Below, piece by piece: positions 53,401-62,600 of a stretch of 64,000 bases of DNA. The position numbers were made by a program, and so were the translations under genes. The notes beneath the pieces are model-generated. The model did no database searches. It was not told the DNA's origin and saw nothing but the letters and a program-made list of their open reading frames with translations. The DNA lies in the NCBI GenBank assembly GCA_003116995.1, contig BDSL01000143.1, forward strand, positions 1 to 64,000. Reading direction: 5' to 3'. This DNA is from Yamagishiella unicocca (Eukaryota > Chlorophyta > Chlorophyceae > Chlamydomonadales > Volvocaceae). How positions within the stretch are numbered: the first letter of the stretch is position 1; each line of letters begins with the position of its first letter.

Positions 53401-56329
53401 GCTTGATGAAGCCCCCGGAGACCTCCACCCAGCCCCACGTCCCTCCTCTTCCTCTTCGTCCTCCCCCGTGGGTCGATCAGGGCCAAAACACGAAACCCAC
53501 AACCCCAACCCGACCTCCCAGCCCCAACCCCAACCCGAACTCCCAGCCCCCTCCACCACACCGGGCAGCAACGGCTCCCTCAGGCCCTCCGCCTCGCCAG
53601 CCGGCTTCGCCGCTGCGCCGTCGCCACCCCCTTCGTCCGCCGCCACCGCCGCCGCCGCCCATGCGCCCCATCCTCGGAAGCTACCGCCGCCGCCGCCCCC
53701 TCCCACACGCCCCGTCGCAAAGGCCGCCAGGATGGCCGCCGCCAGGATGCCGTACACCCACACGAGGGCGAAGGACAGGCACGGCATAGGGCCCACCCGG
53801 CACGCGGCGGGCGGCGGGGCGGGGGGGCCGGGGGCGGGCTGCAGGGCGCCGGAGGGGGTGAGAGGGGGGCAGGGAAACCGGCCAGGGAGGGCGATGTTAC
53901 GGGAAGAAGTGAATCAGGCTGGCTGGCGCGCGCGCGCGGCATCAATTAGCAGGATGCGCGAAAACAGAAACACGGGCGGCAAGGAACTATTAGGGAGGCA
54001 GCACGTGGCGTGGCGGGTATACATCCCTGGGTTGGACTCCGCGGCCGCGAGGAAGGTGTAGCCACGCCATCGACGTCATCTCGCCCCCTCCCGTCTCGCC
54101 CCCAGCCCCCTCAAGTCGTCCTCTTTTACCTCCCCTCCTCCACACCCCGCGCCCCCTCCCCCCGGCCCCGTCCTGTCCCGTCGCCTAACCGGGTTTTACG
54201 CCACTCCCCCCGGCCTCACCTGCGCGCAGCCCTGCGCCGCGGGGCAGTCCGAACAGGAGCAGCGGAAGGCGTTGTCGCCGCAGGCCACCACCCGCTCCCG
54301 CAGCGGCGCCATGTCCCCAGGTGTCGAGTTCTCGGGCCTGACAGGGACAGAGCCGCCGGCGCAACAGCACATGCAGCCGATGTACATATACGCACGCGTT
54401 GGGTCGGGTCGGGTCGAGTCCCACGAAACACATGAACGGAACTGTGTTAAAACAGCAGCGCAAGCACCTGAACCCTGGCAGCGCCTTCCCTGGAGTGCCA
54501 TTGCCGTCCGGTGACCCCAGGCAGTCCGTCCGCACCCCCATCGGCGACGGCGGTGCAGAAGGGTCGCCTCCATATGCGTTTCACCGCCCTCACCGCCTCC
54601 CATCAGCCCCACCTGAAGTCGATCTGGATGGGCGAGCCAATGGGCGGGAACCTCTTGTCCTTGAGGGTGCCCAGGAAGTCCAGCCACTCCTGGCCACTGC
54701 GGGCGCCGCCGCCGATGAAGCTCATGGCCGGGACGTTGGCGGCGCCGAATTTGACATCCTGAGGGGTCGGGGGGCAGACCGGGGGGTGCGGGGGGAGCGG
54801 CGGGGGGTGCTGGGGGAGAGGTTTTGATGAGGGAGGGGGTGGCGAAGCTGGCTGCAGCAGCAGCACTAGCTGCGACAGGCAGTAGCAGCAGCCGCAGCAG
54901 CAGCACTAGCTGCGACAGGCAGTAGCAGCAGCCGCAGCAGCAGCACTAGCTGCGACAGTCAGTAACAGCCGCAGCAGCAGCCTGACGGGGCCCCTCTCCG
55001 ACGCTACGCCCCGAAGAACCGCCAGCCGCCAACGCGCCTTGCACGAATCGTACAGTTCGTTGGCGTAGGCCGCCGTCAGCCAGTACTCCACCTCCGCCAC
55101 CGCCGTCGCGTTGTTGTCGGCGGCCGCCTGTACGGCGGTCACGTTTGCGAACGTGGCTTGGTCGGGGGAGCAGGTGAGGACGCACCACAGCTGCACGAAG
55201 TTGTGGCGGCAGGCGGGGCAGCCCACGATGAAGGGGAGGGCCTTCTGGGTCTGGGGGGGGGGTCGGGGAGGGGGGTGGTTGGGTGGGGGAGGGGGGTGGC
55301 GGGGAGGGGGTTGGGGGGAGGGGTAATCTGGATGGACGTGGCGGGTAGGCGAGAGCTGTCGAAGGACGACTGACGTGCATATCCCACTAGGTGGTGTCCT
55401 CGCTCAAGGCGCCTGAACTTTCGACTTCTCTCCGCCACGCCACAAAACCCTCCCCCTCCCCCTCCCCCGGGGGTTTTCCTCACACCTCCCAAGGCCTGTC
55501 GTGTAACCGGGTCGCCTCCCCCCTCGCCCCTCCCCCCGGCCCTCCCTCCCTGCCTCCCTCCTTACAACCCTCCCTCCCTGCCCCTGGCGGGCCTTACGTC
55601 AGCGCTGATGCGGTCCACCTGGTCCGCCGTGCAGCAGTACCTGCCCGCCGGCCCGCCCCGGTCCGCCCAGAGGCTGGGGCACACGGACTGCAGCCGGAGG
55701 CCCAGAGCGTCCGAGGGGGCTGCGGCGGGCACGTTGGCGGAGCAGCTGAGGGGGTCGCCATCACGCCGGTGGCCGCAGATGCCGTACATGGCGCACGTGC
55801 CGGGGGAGTGGTCCAGGGTACGCCAGTCGGGCGCGGGGCCAGGGGGAGCGGGCTGGGCCCTATGGAATGGAGAGGGGGAGAAGGGGGAGGGAGGCGGGAT
55901 GTGGATGGTTGGGGTCGGGCTGGGGCTGGTGAGGGAGGGGAGGCGTGGGTAGGTGAGGGAGGAGAGGGGTATGGGAAGAGGTGGTGACGCAGGAAATGTG
56001 GGGGACGGTAAGGAGAGGAGTGGGGATGGAAGTGCAGGCGGGACGGGGCCGGGGGATCTGTGCGGGAGGAGTGGAGGCCGTGGGGTGAAGAGCGCTGGCC
56101 TCGTGGACTCGTCGGGCTGGGGTTGGGGCGCCCCGATGGGTCACGTGGCCAGGCGTTTGGTTTGGGTCTGATCGAGCTGGCATATTGTTTTAGAGTTGGT
56201 GTCATGCACTCGAAAATCATGATGTCGGCAAGGCGCTCGACACATCTCCCGAGTTATGACGCACCAAGCTACGCCAGCCACCAGCATCAGGCTCAATGAT
56301 AGACATATTCTCATGGTCGTCCTGAACAT
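41468..56329 (-). CDS. NPC1: NPC1-type (Niemann-Pick C1) sterol transporter, 1,516 aa, 25 exons
   Basis: Exports sterol from lysosome/vacuole-like compartments. Minus-strand exons: 56,265-56,329; 55,598-55,859; 55,038-55,250; 54,613-54,758; 54,220-54,337; 53,562-53,838; 53,121-53,206; 52,259-52,408; 51,555-51,864; 51,008-51,203; 50,707-50,790; 50,370-50,540; 49,768-50,012; 49,210-49,337; 48,685-48,870; 48,099-48,265; 47,239-47,377; 46,830-46,946; 46,469-46,527; 46,032-46,167; 45,636-45,745; 45,138-45,262; 43,550-43,833; 42,599-42,853; 41,468-41,989. All phases agree. Signal peptide MFRTTMRICLSLSLMLVAG; N-terminal sterol domain with CAMYGICG, YCCTADQVD, GCPACRHNF and CSCSDCP; first TM helix near 288-310; luminal FGDACATQSVLQYW; sterol-sensing domain about 700-880 (YGIMLLYIAAALGS, EVIPFLVLAVGVDNMFV, SSAGPSI); luminal SWLDDFMSWL with CC; RND-type C-terminal helices. 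Exon 9 holds a Thr/Pro/Gln-rich insert. Intron 3 seems GC-AG. No C-terminal dileucine signal is visible. Confidence 0.95.
42377..42422 (-). repeat. Type II module in NPC1 intron 24
   Basis: In the gene's sense it reads GAGAGGAAACCCCTGGGACG then GCACTGAAAAGTAAAC, forward, about 180 nt after the donor. A reverse type VI copy (about 42,039-42,065) lies near the acceptor of the same intron. Confidence 0.6.
42903..43085 (+). repeat. Type III and type II modules in NPC1 intron 23
   Basis: Type III at 42,903-42,955 (AAAGAACCGGTAACTCGGCG, then GGGAAGTGCAGCTGG) and type II at about 43,046-43,085. Relative to NPC1 transcription both are reversed and lie in the acceptor half. Confidence 0.7.
43473..43545 (-). 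repeat. Type I module touching the NPC1 exon-23 donor
   Basis: In the gene's sense the donor GTGGGGGC is followed within a few bases by TTCGAGGACGACCCGTGGAT, then an AAAAACCGTTT segment and the GATGCATGCTGGAGG end. It is a full-length forward copy at an intron's very start. Confidence 0.8.
43855..44185 (+). repeat. Stack of reverse modules before the NPC1 exon-23 acceptor
   Basis: Type III fragment (about 43,862), truncated type I (about 43,897), type IV (about 43,928), type III (43,965-44,030), type V (44,053-44,100), telomere-like TTTAGGG motifs (44,117-44,136) and type II (44,143-44,180), all reversed relative to NPC1. Confidence 0.7.
44463..44800. repeat. GGGGCGAGGAG minisatellite in NPC1 intron 22
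   Basis: About 30 copies of an 11-bp GGGCGAGGAGG/GGGCGAGGAAG unit with minor variants (some GGGTGAGGAAG). It lies in the middle of the largest NPC1 intron, and open frames here are artefacts of the repeat. Confidence 0.9.
45078..45134 (-). repeat. Type I module touching the NPC1 exon-22 donor
   Basis: In sense orientation the donor GTGGGT runs directly into TTCGAGGAAGACCCGTGGAG, then AAAAAACCCTTTAGGACAGA and CGTTTTGAGG. Forward, like the copy at the next donor. Confidence 0.8.
47398..47690. repeat. 16-17-bp minisatellite in NPC1 intron 16
   Basis: About 18 copies of ACACAGGGGCGGAGGG with occasional extra G, starting about 20 bp from the exon-17 acceptor. The varying unit length opens frames in all registers, none coding. 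Confidence 0.92.
47755..47945 (+). repeat. Type VI and two type II modules, NPC1 intron 16
   Basis: Type VI at about 47,755-47,800 (AAAATCCACGGCCAGCAAAC) and two adjacent type II copies (47,873-47,905 and 47,908-47,945; GAGAGGAGACCCGTGGGTCG). They are reversed relative to the gene but nearer the donor, an exception to the usual placement. Confidence 0.7.
48297..48440. repeat. Type VI module next to TTTTAGGG-like telomeric motifs
   Basis: Type VI at 48,297-48,330, then degenerate GGTTTTAGGG repeats at 48,341-48,390 and again about 48,415-48,437, within NPC1 intron 15. TTTTAGGG is the telomere repeat of Chlamydomonas-type algae. Confidence 0.75.
48901..48990 (+). repeat. Type III and IV modules before the NPC1 exon-15 acceptor
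   Basis: Type III (AAACGAACCGGTAACGCGAG, 48,901-48,960) and a type IV fragment (TATAAAACCCGGTATGGCGG, about 48,967). Reversed relative to NPC1, within about 120 nt of the acceptor. Confidence 0.7.
49365..49510 (+). repeat. Type III and type V-like modules before the NPC1 exon-14 acceptor
   Basis: Type III at 49,365-49,395 and a short type V-like copy near 49,490-49,507, both reversed relative to transcription. Telomere-like CCCTAAAACC lies near the other end of the same intron (49,736-49,750). Confidence 0.65.
51959..52195. repeat. Type V and type IV modules flanking a telomere-like patch, NPC1 intron 8
   Basis: Type IV at 52,144-52,195 is forward relative to the gene, 60-110 nt after the donor. 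Type V at 51,959-52,010 is reversed, nearer the acceptor. CCCTAAAACCCTAAACC lies between them at 52,116-52,136. Confidence 0.78.
52440..52650. repeat. 37-bp tandem array built on a type V module
   Basis: Five copies of a 37-bp unit containing GGCAGGAAGAGCCGGTGACA and CAACATGGGGGCGGG. The core matches type V (GAAGACCCGGTTACACGACA), so a dispersed module seems to have been amplified in place. It lies just before the exon-8 acceptor of NPC1. Confidence 0.8.
53285..53405. repeat. 18-bp minisatellite in NPC1 intron 6
   Basis: About seven copies of a CATTCGTACAGGGGTGCC unit. Not CRISPR: no unique spacers. Confidence 0.85.
54169..54202 (-). repeat. Type IV module at the NPC1 exon-5 donor
   Basis: In sense orientation the donor GTGAGG is followed after ~15 nt by GGCGTAAAACCCGGTTAGGC and GACGGGACAGGACGG. 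Forward copy at an intron start. Confidence 0.75.
54846..54965. repeat. 51-bp tandem repeat in NPC1 intron 3
   Basis: Two full copies and a third partial copy of a 51-bp unit containing GCAGCAGCACTAGCTGCGAC. It is in the intron that appears to have a GC donor. Confidence 0.85.
55493..55520 (-). repeat. Type V module in NPC1 intron 2
   Basis: Sense orientation: GGCGACCCGGTTACACGACA, forward, about 80 nt after the exon-2 donor. Confidence 0.65.
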
Positions 56330-58645
56330 TTTAATTCATTGATGCGGAAGATAAAGCGTCACTGGAAACGGTGTTAGATGTAAGACTGGTATTTTGCTTC
56401 CGACTGAACATCTGGTGCATCTACCGCGTCTAGAATGGCATTCATATTACCCTTCCTTACCATAGCTCTCCTTGCACCATGGCTCTCCTCGCCCCCCCTT
56501 GGCTCCGAGACCTTGCGTTAGTCAACGGTTCTCCTTTGCTAATCGCGTTCCGCGATTCAATTAAATCTGTGTGACGAGATACAAGATCAGCTGGCCCACT
56601 GGATCCACGACGACCGAGGCACGGGCGTGACGATTCTGACGTCCATCATGCGATCCCGCGCGCTCGCGCAGCCACATCCGCCCCTTCCCCTACCACATTG
56701 CAGGCGACCGACACTTATCGTCCCTGTCAAAATAATCGCACCCATACTCATGACAATACAATCCGCTGGGTTCGGCACCTCCCTCGCCCTGGGGCCATCT
56801 CGCCCGGGCTGCCGGGTCGTCCCAAGTTGTTCCTCCTTTGCACCCGCACCTACGAGCCCGAGACCCAGGATTCCTCTGAGACCGACTGCGCCACGTGCAG
56901 ACGCAGCCTTTCTGCGCCGCGGCTACGCCCGGCTGCCCAGCCCCGCGGCGCCATGGCCCCCAGAGCGCGAGCGCTCCCGCACGGACCCCTGCAAACGACT
57001 CGCCGCTGCCTGCGGCGTGCTCCGACGGCTGGCCTGGCACCTCGCGTGGCTGCTGCTGTACCATGAGCCGTGGCTGCTGGCCCGGATGTTACGGCCCCCG
57101 CTCTGCGCCGCGTGTCGTTGGCGGGCGGTTGGCGCTCAGTAGTGATGAACCTCGTGTTCTGCCATGTAGAGCCAGGTTGGGGGGATGCCGGCCCAGGACG
57201 GGGACGAGAACGGGACGAGCCGCAGGAGGAACCCCACACACCCGCGCATGCCCCGCGCACACCCACTCAACCCACTGACACTGGGGACTCAGTGCGCTGG
57301 ACGCATCAACGTTGGCCTTCAGTCGCTCACTTCCTCGGAACCCGACTCAAGGCTTATCCGATCATTCTCTTCATTCAAATAACACGTAAAATCCAACAGG
57401 TCCCCAATGTAGTTGTGGGGATGCGCTCCACCCCGCCCGCCCTCGGACGAGCCGGGACTCGACTCCGCCCACCTGACCCCACCCGAAACGTCTTTCCTAA
57501 ACGGTTTTTCTCGCATCCACGGGTCTTCCTCGAAACCCCCATTCACTAGTCAGGTCTACCTATCTCTGAAGTTGCGGTCAGTGCTGAGGTGGTTGGAGGG
57601 CGTGCTGGGTGCCGGGGATGACGGCGTGCCTGGCTGCGGCGGCGATGGCGGCGCCCGCCAACAGCGAAGCACCGGCCGCTGCGCGCTGAAGCGGGGAGGC
57701 ATGTTGCGCGGAAGAGCGGGCCGGGGACTGATGGCTGAGGACCGTGATGGAGGTTTCTTGGCGGCGGGGGATGGATGTCCATATGTGCTGGTGGGAGGCA
57801 AGCACTGAGAGGGGGACGTTCGTTGGCGTCGTCGTCGTTCCGTACCGAGAGCGCAAGGGCCGGTGGGGAGGGGCGGTCGCATGCCCCATGCAGCTCAAGG
57901 TCGTTCTACGTTCCTCCCCGGAGCGACCCGGGCAAGTGCCGAGGCGAGGCGGCCTCGCTCCCTGGAGTGCTAGCGCACGTGCCACAAGTCGGTGGGGTGG
58001 ACCGTGGAGGTGTGCGTGTGGTGCCGGGATAAGGGAGATACCGGATGTTATCGTGCGAGGATCCTCGGACAGCCTCGAGGAGGCGGGGCAGCCACTGCAC
58101 TGCGCACTGCTGACATGGGGGTAGCCCGAGGGAGTTCCTGGCCCCAGCCGCAGCGCCAGGTGGAGCCAGGCAGGGTGGGGGGTAGGCAGGGTGGCGCACC
58201 CGTGAACTGCGCTGCCGGCTGTGAGACGCGCGCAACCACCATACAGCGGCAGCAGCGGTAGCGATGCCACGGCCGCTAAAGGGGAGTTCCCGCATCCTAC
58301 CGCGTATGCGGTTACATCCGCCAGTCCGACACGGCAGCCTGCAGCACCTCCTCTTCAGCAAACGATGCAAGCCCCTCTTCCCATCTCGCCGTCTTGTAAC
58401 CGGGTCCTCTCGCCACCCCCCTCCACTCCCGCACCTCACGCCAAAGGGTAGGACACGTGTTGGCGTAGGACACGTGGGTAGGACCCCACCACGGCTCCAC
58501 CGCACGTAAGCAGGAATGCGGTCCGGGCCGCCCTCCAAGCAGGGGCTCGCAGTCGTCCCCAACAGTCCGCCTCTCCCAACACCGCAACGCCCCCCAGCTT
58601 CCCCCCCCAGCTGCCCGCAGCTCCAGAGCCACGAAGCTAGCTTCT

Positions 58646-58687
58646 ATTTCCCGTAAAAATACGGGAAACACGTATTTCCCGTATTTT
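58646..58687. repeat. Three-arm AT-rich palindrome
   Basis: TTTCCCGTA and TACGGGAAA form one hairpin; the same TACGGGAAA arm also pairs with a second TTTCCCGTA after a short loop. Arms alternate, so two mutually exclusive hairpins of 9-13 bp can form. It is AT-rich in a GC-rich setting. Confidence 0.7.
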
Positions 58688-58964
58688 TGTTGTCCGACCC
58701 CGCGAGCCCGCGTGCCCCTGCCCCTCGACCCCCTCCTCCCTTGTCACCCCCCCGGGCAAGCAAGACACTCGAACCTAGCAAATCCCCCAGCGCACCGCCC
58801 TTCCGGCCGCCCCCCCCAATTCCTCCCCTCCGCTCCCCAGCCCAGCCTAGGCACCCATACGAGCGCTCGAGCAGGCGTGCCTGACAGCCGGCGGCCAGGG
58901 ACGGAGTCTCACCCCGGGGGGAACGCCGGGGCCTACACCGCATCGTGCTGCGCTGCATGCCCCG

Positions 58965-58969
58965 TTACA
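58965..58969 (-). terminator. Candidate TGTAA poly(A) signal for the nucleoplasmin-like gene
   Basis: TGTAA on the minus strand, 671 nt after the stop at 59,640. Confidence 0.3.
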
Positions 58970-59639
58970 AACTCCCCTCGTTCCCCTCCCCTCCCCCCGC
59001 CCCCCCAAAACCCAAACCCTGGCGTGTTGCCAGGGGTCCGGTGTCCGCCTCTTCACACCCATGCGCCTGCGCCCCCGAAGGACGCTACTGCTATTGCCAA
59101 GTGCCGACTGCTCCTACAACAACAACCCCATGCAAGTATATGTACTCCGCCGAGCGACGAGCCACGCGCGACACGCCCTCGTGGCTCAAGTCATAATACG
59201 GCAGCGCAAACCCCCACCACCCCCACCCCACGTTGAAACACACACGCACTGCCTGCTGCTTGTCATGCGCTCTTCCGCGCCCGCCGTTCCGCGACACTCC
59301 GCTCGCGGGAATATAAACACGGCACCCCCACAGTCCCCCCCAAAGCCGCCAGCTGGATCTGCCTCCATGCCGGCCCCGGCGCCGCGAGCTCTCCCCTTAG
59401 GCCCCCAGCCCCCGCCAGCGCCTGCGTTTCCCCAAACCCGCTGCCACACGCCTAAACCCTGGCCCCGCCCCCACCTCCTCTCCTCTCCTACCCACGCAAT
59501 CCCTCCCACAAGAGCCTGCCCCGTACTTCCCGCCTTCCAGTCCCCACGCCTTGCAGTACTCGCGCCGCGTCCGATTCCTCCCACAGCCCGCTGCTCCGAA
59601 ACCTTCCACAAGCCGCTGCTCCGAAACCCCTCCGCCCCG

Positions 59640-62600
59640 CTACTGCTTCAGCGACACGTTGGTGCCGTCCACCACGAACAGCTCCTTCTGCGCCTTGAGG
59701 TACGCGACCAGCTTGTCCACCCCCGCCGGCCTCTTGATGGCGTTGCCCAGCTGGTTGAGCTGCACAGGGCCCTTCTGGGACTTGATGAAGTCCACAACGG
59801 CCTTCCGGAACTCGGGCTCAGAGGCGGGAGTCAGGACGCCTGGGGGGGGCCACACGGCGTGTGGGGGTCGGGTTGGGTTGGGTTGGGGGCAGAGGGACCA
59901 CCGTGATGAACGGGGTGGGGATTCGAGGGAACGGGGTGGGGAGGAGCGGCGAGAGGGAGTAGGTGGTTGTGGCGGTTGTGGCGGTGGTTGCGTGGCGTAT
60001 CATGTAGGAGAGTCGGCGGCATAAGCCCGCTCTATTACACTACCTCGCGACAAGTCGCAAGGGCACCCCGGACCTTGTCTTGGCTCAGCCCCCCACGCAA
60101 CCGCAAACCCTGCCTGCCCGCCTTACCCTTGGGAGTGGTCGGCTGCTTGGGCTGCTCCTTGCCCTTGCCCTCCTTGTCCTTGCCCTTGGCCCCCTTGCCC
60201 TCCTTGCCCTCCTTGCCGTGCGATTCCTTGGCCTTGGGCTCCTCCTCCTCCTCCTCCTTCTTGCCCTTGGCCCCCTTGGGCTCCTTCACCTTGGCCCCCT
60301 TTGCCTCCTTGCCCTTGCCCTGAGAGGGCGGGGCCGCGAGGTCCTGCGGCTTGGGCTGCTGGGACTTGGCCTCCTTGCCCTTGCCCTTGGTGTCCACCTT
60401 GACCTTCTGCGGCCCCTCAGCAGCGGCGGGTACGGTCACGGGGATCAGCTTGGTAGCCTGCTGCTTCTTGGCTTGCTGCACCTGCTTGGGCGGCGCCGAC
60501 TTGGGCGGCTCCTGCCGGGCCTGCTTGGGCGGCTTGCCCGGCTGGGGGGTCTGCAGCGCGCGCTTGCCGCCCACCTGGAAGGCCGCGATGGGATGGGAGG
60601 CACACGGGGGTGGGGGTGAGAAGACCCGGTTACACGACGTGGGAAGTGGAGGGTAGGAACTAGATGGGCTGCGAGGAAGACCCGTGGATGCGAGAAAAAA
60701 CCGTTTAGGAAAAGACGTTTCGAGATGCATGCTGGAGGACTTGGGTGAGGATATGCAAGACGAAGGTCATATGTCGACTAGATGGGAGGGACACGGGAGG
60801 GGGCGTGGGGGACGGGCGGGACACGAGAGGAAGCCTGGGGGGGATGGGAGGTTGCGGAGGTTGCGATGAGGGTGGTGGGCCGGCAAGGACCAGGCAGAGG
60901 GGACGCCAGGCCGTGATGGGGAGATCGGGCCAAGGGTACTGGGCAGTGGTGGCGTCCGGGGCAGCGAGAGCGGTGCCGTACGGTACGACAGATCGCACCG
61001 CGGCGCTGCGAAGAGCAGCCTGTGGATCAGTTGCACGAGGGTTAGTGGTGGGGTGGTTGCATCCCGAGGTGGTTGATCCGGGGCACTTCCGTTGGCGCGC
61101 GGGTAGTTGCCAACGGATTGTTGCTCGTGAGGATGATATAAGGGCCCCAGTGGCCACCGAACCAACCCCGCCCTTCGACCCGGTTCACCCCACCTTGGCC
61201 GGGGGCGCCTTCTCTTCCTCCTCCTCCTCCTCCTCGTCCTCCTCCTCGTCCTCCTCCTCGTCTTCGCCTGTTGCCATGTTGGTCATCATCGGGCGGTGGG
61301 GAGCGAGGGGTCTGAGCGGTGACCTCACGACGTGATGCCCGGATCACCGACACAGTGGGCCTCATTAGGTACTGCGAAGGGGGGTCGGATGGAACGGGGG
61401 ATGGCCGGGCCCAAGCCAGCGATCCCCCACCCCGCGTAATCCGCATCCTCCCCGCAGCCACTGTGCTACTGCCGTGCATGTGACCCACCTCATCGGCGGC
61501 ACCTTCGATCTACACCCCGCCGCAGCAGGGCGGCGGTCGCCTCGCCAGCACCCCACCCAAGATCCAACGAAAAATAATGACACCGGGGGTTCTCCCGACT
61601 GGGCGTACTCAGCACTCGCACCGAACCAGTCCCCTTCCTGGAGCTACGTCCCAGCCATCGTACGACGGCCTGTCCCATCAAGCCACCTCCCAACCCCCGA
61701 TGAAACCCAGCCCCCAATGAAACCCAGCCCCCGATAAAACCCAACCCCCGATGAAACCCAGCCCCCGATGAAACCCAGCCCCCAATGAAACCCAGCCCCC
61801 GATGAAACCCAGCCCCCAATGAAACCCAGCCCCCAATGAAACCCAGCCCCCAATGAAACCCAGCCCCCCTCTTCCCGCCGCTCCTGCCGGCTCCCGGGAC
61901 CCACCTGCTTCGCCGATGATGTCATCTGACCCCAGGTCGCCCATGTCGGGGATGTCGCTGCCGTCCTCGTCCTCGTCTTCATCCTCATCCTCGTCCTCAC
62001 CCTCCTCATCCTCACCCTCGGAATCCTCTGTCGGGTCAGAGGTGCACGCGAGTTGCGTGTTGAGGCCGCGGCGTCAGTCCTTCGGTAATGGCACTGTGGA
62101 CCCATCACAATACCCATGCGTTTGTCTACCTCTACCGCGAAGCCTTGAAACTCCACGCGATGCGTTGGTCTACCTCTACCGCGGTGCCTTGAAACTCCAC
62201 GTAAAATGAACAGTCCGGGCCGCGGAAACTCCACGGAACGTTTTCCTTGCAACCCGCCCGCTGAGCAGGTCGCCTTCCCTCTCATGCCGCCTCCGCCAAA
62301 CCACCCCCTCCTCCCGCCAAGCGAGCTGGCGTGGCCTAGGATTGCAGACGGCAGCAATCCTAGGCCACCCGTCGTCCCCACCGACCCACCGGCTTCAATG
62401 CCCTGTAACGCCCTCCCTCCCGCTCATGAAGTGCTGATCCCCAGTGGGCTCCACCAACGCCTTGCTTCTTCTTGTCGCTCGTCAGCGATCATGGATCCTT
62501 AGGATGCATACTCTGGCACACACACAAACACCACGACGATAGCAGTACTCTTGACTACTGTTATTGATGCTATTGGTGCTATTGATGTTATTGATGTTAT

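Larger units (their letters stand above)
56330..59639. other. NPC1 upstream region and unassigned sequence
   Basis: Starts with the NPC1 promoter and 5' UTR and ends with the 3' UTR of the nucleoplasmin-like gene. In between, short frames on both strands (for example minus 57,578-58,270) show no domain or reliable start. Reverse-on-plus modules lie at 57,488-57,538 (type I) and 58,384-58,415 (type V). Since such modules are otherwise mainly intronic, an unrecognised gene may be present. Confidence 0.4.

Noticed and set aside
54480..54520. Small possible NPC1 exon (segment reading PDGNGTPGKALPGF)
   Set aside because: Exon 4 joins directly to 54,337 in phase 2 (DFR followed by PENSTPGDMAPL) and aligns with the family; the extra segment has no usable acceptor.
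57578..58270. Minus-strand 230-codon frame with an Ala-rich hydrophobic end
   Set aside because: Composition looks like GC-driven noise; no domain and no supported start or splice sites.
60080..60619. Plus-strand leucine-rich frame of 179 codons
   Set aside because: It is the antisense shadow of the Lys-rich exon 6 of the nucleoplasmin-like gene.
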